Shown one piece after another: positions 10,537 through 21,079 of a stretch of DNA of 64,000 nt (the first letter of the stretch is position 1; every line of letters begins with the position of its first letter). The stretch covers positions 223,360,554 through 223,424,553 of the forward strand of contig OU015490.1 in assembly GCA_907164885.2 (NCBI GenBank). Reading direction: 5' to 3'. The translations under genes were made by a program, and so were the position numbers. Origin of the DNA: Dolomedes plantarius (Eukaryota > Arthropoda > Arachnida > Araneae > Dolomedidae). The notes under the pieces were generated by a model, which saw only the letters and a program-made list of their open reading frames with translations, ran no database searches and was not told the DNA's origin.

Positions 10537-11702
10537 GGCGGTCAGAATGGTCGATGGTGGACAGTAGTGAAGAACAACGCACATGACATTTAATTACATT
10601 TAATCACGAAACACAAACATTAAGAATTAAAAGTTACACAGAATTAAAATCACACACATCAAGAATTAAAAAGTTAAAACGTCTTCAGAAGTTAAAAGTT
10701 AACACTTCGCCTCGCATCGTCTCGAGATCTCTATCATCACATCATCACATCTCATCACATCTCCTTGCCTTAGCAGAATTGGAGTTTGGTAGTGGAGTTT
10801 CTTGGCCTGATGGCTTTATCTCCTGTAAGCAAGATAATTGTAATCACGGTGGGAGTGCTCAGTAGTTAAAAATTTAAGAGGAAATTAATATAAAGATGAG
10901 AAATACGCGTTAATAAAAAAAAAATAAAAAACATTAAGGTAAGAAAACAACTAAGTTAATTTTAAGAGAAAAAAAAATAATTACAAGTAAGTTACAAGGA
11001 GCGCTTACACATGAAAAAAAGAAAAAAAAATTAAAATAGAATTAAGATCCACGGGGGAAGAGAAAAAAAAATAAAAATAAAATAAAGAGTAAGAGGCCCA
11101 GGAAAGCATGAGTTATCAGCGTACAAGACATAGATTTATTTTTTTTTTGTAAGTTTTTCAATTTTTTTGTATTTTTATAAGTTTTATGAGTAATTTTCGA
11201 AGTCAGAAGAACTGTATTTGAAAAAAAAGGCCCTCAGGACCATACACTTCGAAATGAAATAATTATGGCGTACGAATGGGGACAGCTAAATGTAGCAAAT
11301 GTTTTAGAATAAGAGACACCGGCTGGGATCGAACCCGCAACGTGAGTGATTCCATGCCAGTGCGAAGGCGCTGTACTAAGAGAAGCACGCGAGGAAATAG
11401 CAAGATGCGATTAATTGACCATAGCCATAGGACCATAGGAATATTGGTCTAACTGCACTACCTGGGCCACGCCCTCAAGTGCAGGCTTTCAGAAAGTAAG
11501 CAGCGGGGAACCATGATTGGACAGAAAGTAGAGAAAGAAGAAAAGTGATTGGAGCGCTCAGGATCTTCGAGTGCGATTAATTGCAATCCGACTACCGTAT
11601 TTATAGTCGTAGTAGTCGGTAGAGGTCGCTTCAGTTAACGTTTGGAGGGCCAGTTCCATTCTGCAGATCGGGGTGAGGTATGGTGGCAAATTTCAGTCTA
11701 CA
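10524..11702 (-). mobile_element. Gypsy element 1, left (3') LTR
   Basis: The outer parts of this block match 18,849-19,208: the start GGCGGTCAGAA(T/C)GGTCGATGG and the end GAGGTATGGTG(G/C)CAAATT...CAGTCTA. The left copy is about 1.2 kb and the right about 0.36 kb. An 820-bp segment (about 10,770-11,590) is present only on the left. Part of it resembles sequence near 45,440-45,560, so it may belong to the ancestral LTR, with the right copy internally deleted. It also contains a tRNA-like block (11,310-11,400). Confidence 0.65.
11310..11400 (-). repeat. tRNA-derived (SINE-like) block
   Basis: On the minus strand an A-box-like CTTAGTACAGCGCC is followed about 40 bp later by a B-box GGGTTCGATCCC. 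This is the internal RNA polymerase III promoter layout of tRNA-derived SINEs. No acceptor stem can be closed by eye, so a functional tRNA is unlikely. Confidence 0.5.
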
Positions 11703-12016
11703 TATCGGCCGTCCTAGGGAAAATGGGACCTCACATTCCTGGTCGGATCGCCTGTTGTAAAACACCTAAAACCAAAGGAAAAACAGCACCAGTTTGTTCT
11801 TACACCAATTAAAATTCTCCCTTTCCTTTTTAGCGTCATTCATCGTCTTTTTTCGTCTTGAGTCAGCGCCAAATTCTTCACCTACAAAATCCATTCGGCT
11901 TATCGTCTTATTCGTCTAATCTATCAAACAAACAGAAACACAGTCACAATTGGGCAAAAGCAAAGTCACAAATCGCGAAAAAGTCTCAATCGGTCCTTAG
12001 TCAGTTGTAAAAAGTA

Positions 12017-12955
12017 TCATCCAGTTGGTGTTAAGCTCCATCTTTTAAGAAATTCAGCGCACGAGGTTGTTGTATTTGGTCCTTCGTGATCGCCTTCTTT
12101 GAATACTTCATAGGTGTCGTTGCCTTTAACCTTTATATTCCTATATGGTCCTAGATACTTCGGTTTTAACTTAAGATGAGGTCCGAATTGCGTACGCTTA
12201 ATTGCAACTAAATCTCCTATTTTATATTTCTGAGGGGTTCGTCTGCGTAAATTGTATGCTCTTTTGTTTTGTTCCTGGACCTCCAAAATTCGTTTTTTAG
12301 CCTCTCTTCTTAAGTCTTCGCGATGTTTTCCAAAGTTAGTTTGAAATTCAGCTTCCAGCGTTTCTTTTAATTTATCTGTTGATTTTGAGTTAATCTTAGT
12401 GTCGAAAAGTAGTTCGAAAGGGGTGGTATTAATACTTCTTTGATACGTTGAATTTATGGTTTGCTGCAGTTCGTTAACATGTTTATACCAGTGGGAGGGA
12501 TTGTCTATGGATAATTTTGATAACACAGAAATAATTACTGGGTTTAAATGCTCGACTTGGCCATTGACACGGGGAAGTCCTGTAGTGATCAGATGGTATG
12601 TACACAAAGGTAAGTCATCTTTATGAATAGGGTGAAGAAAACCCTCTTGTTTCCCTCTTTTACGATTTACTAAAATACAATGTACACAATTAGCTATTAG
12701 TCTTTCTATTTTCGCTTTAAGTTTTGGAATAAAATACATGTCTTCTAAGTGTTTTTCAGTATGTTTAATTCCCATATGTCCCTTTTCGTGAGCATTTTTG
12801 ATGATTTCGGTTTGCATATTTTCGGGAACAACAATTAATTCTTTACCGTCGATAAACTTATACAAAATTTCGTTACGCATAAAATAATTATCATAGTTCG
12901 AAACCTTCAATAGTTCTTTAATTGTTTTAGTTTCACTGTCTTCATCCTGAGCCAA
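12017..12955 (-). pseudogene. Gypsy element 1 integrase, catalytic core deleted
   Basis: This 312-codon frame starts just left of the nested Harbinger. It contains the integrase zinc-binding region (H-x3-H near residues 60-65, C-x2-C at about 90-93) and the C-terminal domain with KPKYLGPYR. Between LPLCTYH and ITTGLPRVNGQVE (genomic about 12,592) roughly 90 residues are missing relative to gypsy element 2. The missing part covers both catalytic Asp residues; only the region of the third catalytic acid remains. The deletion is in frame, but the enzyme cannot be active. Confidence 0.85.
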
Positions 12956-12987
12956 CTTAAGTTTGGGTAAGATATTTTCAATAGTAA

Positions 12988-15553
12988 GGCCTCTTTCAGA
13001 CGAGGCACATTTCTTGATTCAACTGATTTGCCTTGTTTATTTTCATGAAGTTGACTGCCGTGTGAGGTTCTTTTCGCACGAGGCGCGGCGTCCAATTCAA
13101 GGCGAAACCTTTTCTTCTGGGGTTGTGGCAACGCTTCGTCAGCAGCTAGACGCAGGCGAAAAGGCGACTGAAAAATGATGTGGAAGAAGACAGTTTACTA
13201 CATTAAATTATGTGTATATATTCTATCCATAGGCCATACTTTAGTCTACACCTAAAATAATTACAATATTTCCCATAAAAATATTTTTCAGGAAAAAAAA
13301 TTGCTATAAAAAATTAGTGATATGTACTTAACTAAATTTAGATAGAATTTGTATAAACATACAAGATATACATGTATACAAAATTTTAGCAATTTGGGAC
13401 GATTAGTTTTGAAGAAATAGTGCGTACAAGTTTCAAAATAACAGTTTTTAGAAAAAGTCATTTAAAGTTTAAATTTTCTATAAATTACTTTACTATTAGC
13501 TTTATACATTTGGCCATAAAATCGGTTGTAATATCGACTTCATTTTTTTCCATAAGATTCCTTTTATTCCATTCTTCATAATTAAATCATAATAAAAAAT
13601 TGAGTTTTTTTAAGGTTTTAAGGTGATTTCCCTCCTTACATTTTTAAATTTCAAAAACTTTAACTTAAATATTATACCTTTCTTCTACCAATACCTTTCT
13701 TTTACACCAATTTTATAACACAATATTGGTCTTTGATTTATAATGATGTAGGGAAATATAGAATTAAGAAAGCATCATAACATGGCACTCAGGTTTTTAC
13801 TTACAAAAATACAAAATGTATTATTTTTATATTTGCTCTGCTAATTTTTTAAATCACATTTCTTTTATTTGTAGGACCATTATTCCTCATTCTTACTTTA
13901 AAAAAAATTTATAATAATTAAATTGCACACCTGAAAGGGTTAATGCAAAAACCTCCCTCATATGAAAACTATTCAAATTATAGACATAAGGCGATGTTCA
14001 CATTTGCGAATCTAGATAAATTTAATTAAATAATGGGTAAATTCGCGCAATTTGGTGCTTCCACATATATTTTTAAGTGTAACGGTCATAACCTGTACTA
14101 ATCGATATAATGCTGTTTGATAAGTAATGTAAAGAGAGTGACGTATGTCACCATAGAAACATCAAATAAACAACCAATGATAAAGAATATATTTCGTTGA
14201 AATGACCAAATAAATATTTTTGTTCATTTTTTTAATGATAATGCGGCTTCTAAATAAATTTTTTTTAAAAATTCTAAATAAGTTAAAAATTTTGTTTTAA
14301 TTTTGGAGTTTTTAACCACCATTAACAAAATAACAAATGAACTTTCAAATTTTGAATGGTACCGACTACTTTATTGAGCAGGCATCTGTATTTATTTATA
14401 TCGATATTTGCAAGGGGACTGGGACGTCTGCGACAACTAAGAAGTTGGAAATTTGGGCTATTCTTTTAAAGCCCATATCTTATACAAATATGCACGTATC
14501 ATTATGATTTTTTATGTTAATTTAGTAAGACCTTTATGAATATTTTAAGATAAAAAAATTTCTTTTTGGATTGAAAGGTAAATTTAAAATAACAAGATAA
14601 ACACACAATATACTTTTCCCCCTGAAATTTTTGAGGCATTCACTTTGTAACACTTTTTCAAATTTTAATGAAAATCTTACCTTGAAATCTTGTGTGATGA
14701 TTAAACACAGTTTATTTTATATAGTTAACCCATTTAAATCTTTGTTACACTATTTTAAAAATTTTTTTAAAATTATAAATTTCACTTATAAGAAATCTGC
14801 ATATTTTGTCATACATTTTCACCATTTACAAAAATATCTTAAGGTTTAAAAATAAAAATATAGGTTATATTTATACAAGAGCACTTATTCTATTGACGTT
14901 TAAAATTGCAGAGATGTACTTGCAACAGATTTTGCAGAAAGTGTACCATTACATGAAAAAATCACATTTTGAGAAAAACGCAAAAAATACTTTCCCATTA
15001 TATGGGATTTAAATGTATGTTTACATTTTTAAGTTCCTAATAATTGTTGTTAGAGTATCAAAAAGTACATAAATTATATATATTTGTAATCTGCAGAATC
15101 TGCTCTATTTTTTAAGCCACAAATTCAAAAAACAATTTTTTGAAGTCGGAATACAATTTGTGTGCCAATCCCCTCCAAGCTTCATCCCTTTTAATTTTAT
15201 CGCTATATTCATCACACCTCATGTCGCATATCGCGGGACTAATACGAATTTCTTCGATGAATTGTTTCACATTCAAACTTGCAATTGAAACGCTTTCCAT
15301 ACTGAACTGAGCTCATGCAGCTAGGCGGTTGGTGTGAAGAGCGTACCTTCGGTAATGTCTTTTGTGTTGAGTCTACTCATCGGGATGAGAAAGTTATCGG
15401 CACATGTGCCAGATGGCAAAACCGTCTGGGCATCGAATTCACTCCGTGTGAAAAGGTTCCGGCGATTCCCATACATTTGCTATGGTGGCTACACTCCTTG
15501 ACAGCCGACCGGAAATCAGTTTGATCAACTATGTGCCTCGTCTGAAAAGGGCC
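12988..15553 (-). mobile_element. PIF/Harbinger element nested in gypsy element 1
   Basis: The 2,566-bp insert has terminal inverted repeats: left GGCCTCTTTCAGACGAGGCA and right the reverse complement of GGCCCTTTTCAGACGAGGCA. The match continues into a TTGAT-C/T-AA-type subterminal stretch. It is flanked by TAA at 12,985-12,987 and 15,554-15,556, the TWA duplication expected for PIF/Harbinger. It splits the pol region of the gypsy element between the RNase H and integrase parts, so it is younger than that element. The interior is AT-rich with one MADF frame; no nuclease gene was seen. Confidence 0.85.
15112..15300 (-). CDS. MADF-domain fragment of the Harbinger accessory gene
   Basis: The frame begins MESVSIASLNVKQFIEEIR and continues with SPAICDMRCDEYSDKIKRDEAWRGLA. 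That is the start of a MADF (Myb/SANT-like, DNA-binding) domain. PIF/Harbinger elements typically carry a second gene with such a domain, which assists the nuclease. Only about 62 residues are open before a stop, shorter than a full MADF protein, so it is truncated. It sits just inside the right terminus of the element and reads inward. Confidence 0.6.
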   Translation of the reverse strand: MESVSIASLNVKQFIEEIRISPAICDMRCDEYSDKIKRDEAWRGLAHKLYSDFKKLFFEFVA

Positions 15554-15589
15554 TAATTCAAAGTGTGTTTATCGGACATCTACTGAGGG

Positions 15590-16197
15590 CGTCAAAATGA
15601 GTCATTTTACTTCCGGGTCGATGTTCAATAACGTAATCAAATTCCTGTAATAGCAAAGCCCAACGACCAACACGTGTAGACGTGTAGACACGAGCAACAC
15701 GTGTATGGAATACCTAGCAAATAAATTCTAAATTTTTTAAGGACTCTATAATCGCGATAGCTTCCAATTCATAGCTTGTATATTTTCTTTCCGCGTCCGT
15801 TGTTTTTCTACTCATAGTATGTCGGATGAAAATTGTTATCATTGGGGGATTTCTGTAATAAAATTGCACCGTATCCGTCTAGACTAGCATCAGTGTGCAC
15901 CTCTGTCTCACATTTTGGGTTGTAAATACCTAAAACAGGTTTCTGCGACAGTAATGTTTTGAGAGTATTAAAAGCATTTCTTTCTTTTTCATCAAATTTA
16001 AACTTACAGTCCTTCTTTAAAGGGTCACTTAATGGTTTCGCAATGATAGAATAAGTTTGAATAAACTTTCTAAAATATCCCGTAATTCCTAAAAAGCATT
16101 GGACCTCTCTCAGATTAGTAGGTTCAGGAAAATCAAGTACAGCTTTTGTTTTAAAGGTGGATGGGGAAATGTAACCTTCTTCTATAACATGTCCCAT
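15590..16197 (-). pseudogene. Gypsy element 1 RT connection and RNase H remnant
   Basis: The 15,808-16,197 frame follows the reverse transcriptase and contains LREVQCFLGITGYFRKFI and TEVHTDASLDGYGAILLQ, the latter with the first RNase H Asp. Beyond the stop the frame recovers as sequence like ERKYTSYELEAIAII and RPGSKMTHFDALSR. The middle of RNase H is missing. It is interrupted by a stop and deletions and is separated from integrase by the nested Harbinger. Confidence 0.8.
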
Positions 16198-17084
16198 AAA
16201 TTCGACTCTTTTTTTAGAAATTGAGATTTCTTAAGATTTATTTCCAATCCGTAGTCGCTAGCAAGATCAAATACTCTTTTTAATCTTTCTATACCTTCCT
16301 TCTCATTTGCAGACAAAATAATTATATCGTCCATGTATGGCAAAACAATACCATCATTGACCAACGGTTTAAAAATTGTAGTATTGAAACGTTGAAAGAC
16401 AGCTGGGGAATTGCACAATCCAAAAGGTACCTTCAAAAATTGGTATTGTCCTTCATGAGTGACGAAGGAGGTGTATTTTTTACTTGAGTCGTTTACGTCG
16501 ACATGAAAAAATCCGTTTTTAAGATGGATTGTACTAAATACGCACGAATCCTGCAGCCGGTCTACGATATCTTCTATTAACGGCAGTGGAAATCTATCCT
16601 TTACAATAATTTTATTTAATTTTCGGTAATCTATGCATACACGAGGGGTGCCATCTTTCTTCTTAACTATTACGATCGGACTTGCATACTCAGAAGAATA
16701 TGGTTCGACTATGCCCTGTTCTATCCATTCAGCTACCTGAGTTTCAACAGTTTTCCTTTCAGTAAATGGTAAACGACGAGGTCGATGATAAAAAGGCTCT
16801 TCATCTTTCACGAGAATATTCATTTCTACATTAGTTGTTTTGGTTTTTATAGGTTTATAGTTCAAAACTATCTTGCGTACTTCATCTTTATAGAATTCAG
16901 GAACAATATCAAGCTTGACATCCTCAAAAGTTAAATCTACTGGTAAAACTGTGATGGAGGTAACTACTTCATTCTGATTTTTATCTCGAATTATGATTCC
17001 GTTTTCGCTTATAACTGTTTCACCCTGCATAAGCACATCAAGTCCTACTATTATATCATGATTCATTGTGTCATTTTCAGCCAC
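16182..17084 (-). pseudogene. Gypsy element 1 reverse transcriptase
   Basis: This 300-codon stretch contains the gypsy RT blocks in order: RRLPFTERKTVE, VCIDYRKLNK, FPLPLIEDIVDRL, PFGLCNSPAVFQR and the YMDD box at residues 250-253. The Asp of motif A appears replaced: STIHLKNGFF here against TTLDLKNGFF in gypsy element 2. A frame break near 16,190 separates it from the RNase H part. The upstream end retains the tail of the protease region (HDIIVGLDVL). Confidence 0.85.
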
Positions 17085-17117
17085 GCAAATATTTGTACTG
17101 CATTTGAAATTATCAAT

Positions 17118-17309
17118 TTAGATTTCACTTGTAAAGTAATCTAAGGGTCTGATATTGCATTTACCTAATCCTGTCAAAGTTGAATATGATGGTCTTAACT
17201 GGTTATTATTTAGTTGATCAAAAATAACTTTCCGTAATAGAGTAACTTGACTTCCGGTATCAATGATTGAGTTAAAACTTAAGTTTCCAATTTTCACAAT
17301 TTTATTCAA
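17118..17309 (-). pseudogene. Gypsy element 1 aspartic protease remnant
   Basis: The frame contains SIIDTGSQVTLL, the DTG active-site loop of a retroviral-type aspartic protease, and later LRPSYSTLTGLGKCNIRPLD. It lies between gag and reverse transcriptase in standard gypsy order but is separated from both by stop codons. Confidence 0.8.
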
Positions 17310-17388
17310 ATTAGGATGAGCGTTAACATTAAGAGCCGATACATCATTATTTGCCCTTGGTTTCGGATATGGGTCTGGTTTAGAACAC

Positions 17389-18593
17389 TCAGACGATTTG
17401 TGCCCAAGAGGAACATCGAAAGCATTTCGGACCTAGGTTTCTATGCATACAAAATTTAGATAAATGGTTTCTACCTCCACAATTATAACACACCTTAAAG
17501 TTACGAGAAACAGAACTGTTAAAATTTTGTTTTGAAATACCATAGCTTTCATGTTTAGGTTTCGCCCCGTCAAAAGTATTTTTGTTTCTACGAGAGTCAA
17601 TTTTTATTATTTCATATATTTTCAGTTTATCTTTAAATTCGTACAAATTTTTACATCCATATAAAATTAGTTTATTTTCCTGTTTATCATTTATACCTCT
17701 TATAACATACTGTATTAATGCCGCGTCTTCAATTTTACCCTGATTTCTCAGTTCCCTCATTTTAAAATAATATTCCTGTACAGATTCAGATTCTTTCATT
17801 CTTCGCTTACTTAACACTTCATGCAAGTTGGCTGAGTTGATATCAACAGTAAACTCATCTATCAGCACTTGTTTCAATTTTTCCCACGTCATGACATTTC
17901 TTTCACTTTTAATAAACAGAAGGGTATTCCCACCAAGTGATCGCTTAGCAAAAATAAACTTCTGAATATCAGACAAATTAAACAACTGAGCAACGTTTTC
18001 AAATTCTTCTACCCATACTGAAGCATTTTCGTGCGAGTCAGCACAAAATGGTGGAATAACACTTTCGATATCAGAAAAGTTAATTGGAAGGGATTGAGTT
18101 TTGTTTTCAAACACATTTTTAACACAGTTCTTATCAGGCATTTGAATTTCATTGCATTGAACCGACGAATTATTTCTTTGAACATTATTAACACTTTCGC
18201 ATTGCACCGACCAATCACTTTCAATCTCGTTTTCTGATTCTGACAGTTCAGTGTCCTTGATATTCTGAGCAAGCAAAGAAATATCGCATGACAATGATAA
18301 TATTCTTTCGCATATTTCACTTTTATCCCCATCAAATGGTACGTTCAAAATGTCGCAAATACTGATTAGTTCATTAATCGAAATGCTACTTCTATAGCTT
18401 TTAATTTAGATTTAAATTCTGAATCACTTGCTTTGAATTCAAAGCCAGTAAAATTTCTAATCCTATCTCTATTTTTCCGGTCACCATCAGAACCAAAAAT
18501 GAATCTATGCAATAGTTTTATTTTCGTAGATTTCGTATTCCTCAGTGCACTGCTAATTTCATCAATATCATTTAACTTCATTTTAAAAGACAA
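17389..18593 (-). pseudogene. Gypsy element 1 Gag
   Basis: Gag spans a 319-codon frame (17,389-18,348) plus an upstream frame (18,366-18,593) in a different register, so there is a frameshift near 18,360. The joint region resembles a SAP-like helix pair (LKAIEV..., FDGDKSEICERILSL). The centre is a gypsy capsid-like region (MTWEKLKQVLIDEF, MRELRNQGKI). The C-terminus carries a zinc knuckle, CYNCGGRNHLSKFC, followed by the start of a second (CFRC) cut by a stop. Confidence 0.85.
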
Positions 18594-18654
18594 AATCGTA
18601 TTTACTCACCGAGTTGAAAATAGAATGTCGTCTCGGAACCAACAAGATATCCTA

Positions 18655-18845
18655 CGATGAAACAAACAGGTCGTCTTTTAGTTCTTGCTTCGAATCCTAC
18701 TTCTCCGAAATCCTCGGATGAAACAAACAGGTCGTTCTTTAGTTCTTGCTTCAAATCTCACTTCTTCCAAATCCTCGGATGAAGCAAACAGGTCGTTCTT
18801 TAGTTCTTGCTTCGAATCTCGCTTCCTCGAAATCCCACTTTCTGA
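18655..18845 (-). repeat. Three tandem copies of about 62 bp in the gypsy 1 leader
   Basis: The unit starting GATGA(A/G)(A/G)CAAACAGGTCGT occurs at 18,655, 18,717 and 18,778. It ends in an ATCC(T/C)(C/A)... stretch next to the right LTR. The array lies between the 5' LTR (minus-strand sense) and gag, where primer-binding and packaging signals normally lie. Confidence 0.8.
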
Positions 18846-18848
18846 TTT

Positions 18849-19208
18849 TGTGGGCGGTCAGAACGGTCGATGGATGGTGGATAGTAGTGAAGAACAACGC
18901 AGCTGACATTTAATTACATTTAATCACGAAACACAAACATTAAGAATTAAAAGTTACACAGAATTAAAATTACACACATCAAGAATTAAAAAGTTAAAAC
19001 GTCTTCAGAAGTTAAAAGTTAACACGTCGCCTCGCATCGCCTCCAGATCTCTATAATTACATCATCACACCTCATCACATCTCCTTGCCTGCAGTCCGAC
19101 TACCGTATTTATAGTCGTAGTAGTCCGTAGAGGTCGCTTCAGTTAACGTTTGGTGGGCCAGTTCCATTCTACAGATCGGGGTGAGGTATGGTGCCAAATT
19201 CCAGTCTA
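18849..19208 (-). mobile_element. Gypsy element 1, right (5') LTR
   Basis: The 360-bp block matches both ends of the left LTR, including the ACATTTAATTACATTTAATC stretch and the inner CTACCGTATTTATAGTCGTA segment. It lacks the 820-bp middle found on the left. Its outer edge merges into TATATA, into which a Tc1 element has inserted (19,217). Confidence 0.75.
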
Positions 19209-19216
19209 TATATATA

Positions 19217-20427
19217 CACTGAAGTTCCACTGAATTAGCGATACCTACCTAGTAACGAGCTGGGCCTCCTCTGGCCTTGATAACGGCTGCCACACGACGA
19301 GGCATAGATTCAACAAGTTTCTGGAAGCGTTCCACGGGAATGGCTTGCCAAATATTGGCTAAAGCTGCCCATAATTCAGTAAGGTTCTTTGGTGCTGTGT
19401 GATGGCCTTTCACGCCTTGTTCCAAAACATCCCAAAGATGCTCAATAGGATTTAAGTCTGGGCTTCTAAGTGGCCAATGACAGAGAAGTCAGAGGAATGC
19501 TCATCCAACCAGCCAGTAGGCAACCGGGACTTGTGAGAGGTACAGTTGCCTTGCTGGAAAACTCCATTACCGTGCGGATAACATAACAGCATAAACGGAT
19601 GGAGGTGATCACCCAGCAACTCTACGTACCGAATTGCATTGAGGGAGGTTGGTACACGCACCAAAGATCCCAAACTGTGCCACGAAAAAACACCCCAGAC
19701 CATGATTGAGCCACCATGCCCTTGAACAGTTCCAGCCAGGCATTCAGGATCCATGGCTTCATGACCCTGACGCCATATTCTCAGCCTCCCGTCGGCATTA
19801 AGTAGTCGGAATCGAGACTCATCACTCCATGCTCTCGTTTCCAGTCCTCTACACTCCAGTTTCTGTGCTCTCTTGCCCAGGCAAGACGTGCAGCCCGATG
19901 GCGAGTATAGAGCAATGGTACTCTCGTAGGTCGACTGCTCCCGAAACAAATACGGTGAAGCGAGCGTTGCACAGTCCGTTTACTGACTGTACGACTGGCA
20001 CCGTCATTAAACTGGGTGGTAATTTGAGCTAATGTTTGGCTTCGCTGGCTACGTACAGTACGCCTGAGCCGTCTCTCACCACGCACTGTCAAGGCTAATT
20101 GTCCTTTGCAGTTTGCCCGATCGCTAGTTTTTTTCCACCATCCATGTATTCTTGGTATACTCTTGACACTGTCGACCTTGAAAATCTTAGCTGTCTGACG
20201 ATTTCGGAAATTGAATGGCCCATGCGTCGCGCACCTACTATTTGTCCGCGATCGAAGGCGTCTAAATCAGGCAGTTTACCCATACTGGCAATTCCAACAA
20301 CTAATTCAGAACAACCACAGTACGCGCTATATATGCAGTTACCACAGCGCCCTCACTTACGCATACATGATGCGCAGCGCTAAACAATTTGCATAGACTT
20401 TGCTATCCCTAATTCAGTGACACTTCA

Positions 20428-20430
<3 letters not shown>
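19217..20430 (-). mobile_element. Tc1 element abutting gypsy element 1
   Basis: This 1,214-bp element has left end CACTGAAGTTCCACTGAATT and a right end that is the reverse complement of CACTGAAGTGTCACTGAATT. TA flanks both sides. Its transposase gene is on the minus strand and is broken. Confidence 0.9.
19249..20283 (-). pseudogene. Tc1 transposase, broken
   Basis: The gene starts MGKLPDLDAFDRGQIVGARR at 20,283, with paired helix-turn-helix motifs. A stop follows after about 62 codons, then SKRTVQRSLHR and the WSDESRFRLLNADGRLRIWR block after a register change. The second catalytic Asp is replaced in FQQGNCTSH. The final region decodes to a VESMPRRVAAVI-like end and a stop at 19,249-19,251. 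Two or more frame breaks plus the active-site change make it non-functional. Confidence 0.85.
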
Positions 20431-20464
<34 letters not shown>

Positions 20465-20475
20465 TCATATTCATT

Positions 20476-20530
20476 ATTGGGCCCGTATTCTTGGGATATA
20501 TGCTATCCCACCCCGTAAGGAAAATGTTAA
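20476..20530 (-). repeat. Short dispersed repeat next to a TA tract, copy 1
   Basis: A block of about 55 bp (GGGCCCGTATTCTTGGGATA then TATGCTATCCCACCCCGTAAGGAAAA) recurs inverted at 26,041-26,098 and 63,285-63,345. In each case it is beside a (TA)n tract on the same relative side. It looks like the conserved end of an unidentified element. Confidence 0.6.
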
Positions 20531-20544
20531 CTGAAGTACTCTTA

Positions 20545-20712
20545 GGCCTGTCCACATACCGTCAGTCAGCGTCAGCGTTACTCGTATTGAAATATATTTA
20601 ACCAATTACAAACCTTCAAACGATTAGCCACGATACTGTCAATATCTGTGATTGGTTTAAATTTTGTCAATACGAGTAACACTTACGCTAATGGATTCTG
20701 TGTGAACAGGCC
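20545..20712. mobile_element. Harbinger-type MITE, 168 bp
   Basis: Terminal inverted repeats of about 45 bp pair GGCCTGTCCACATACCGTCA...GTTACTCGTATTGA with the reverse complement of the right end (GGCCTGTTCACACAGAATCC...). The element is bordered by TTA at 20,542-20,544 and 20,713-20,715, the TWA target duplication of PIF/Harbinger. No coding capacity. Confidence 0.85.
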
Positions 20713-21079
20713 TTATTTAATTTAAGTCATTTTATCGATCAAAAGACTTCGTATATCCATATCGTTTGTACACTTGAACGTATCTGCTCATTTTTTGATA
20801 CATTTTAGCAGAATAAAATCTCACCAGTTCATTTGCAATCTTCACTGAAAAGTATAAAAAAAGATTTTCTGGAGTAATTTCCAATATACCGAAGACAGGT
20901 CATATAAAAAATTTTATATCAACTAAAAATATTAAAAACAAAATCTGCAATGGCAACAAATTTAGTAGTAAGTTATACTTAAAATGAAAAAATAAGCAAA
21001 CTTTTAAAAATTATTTTAAATGAAATTACCTCTTTGTTTAATTTTTTTCATTTCTTAGATTTCGATTTGATTTTTTTTT

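Noticed and set aside
10770..11590. Insertion of a separate element in the left gypsy 1 LTR
   Set aside because: No terminal repeats or target duplication were found, and part of the segment resembles LTR-related sequence at 45.4 kb. An internal deletion in the right LTR is at least as likely.
18655..18845. CRISPR-like array
   Set aside because: There are three adjoining units without spacers in a eukaryotic retrotransposon leader; it is a plain tandem repeat.
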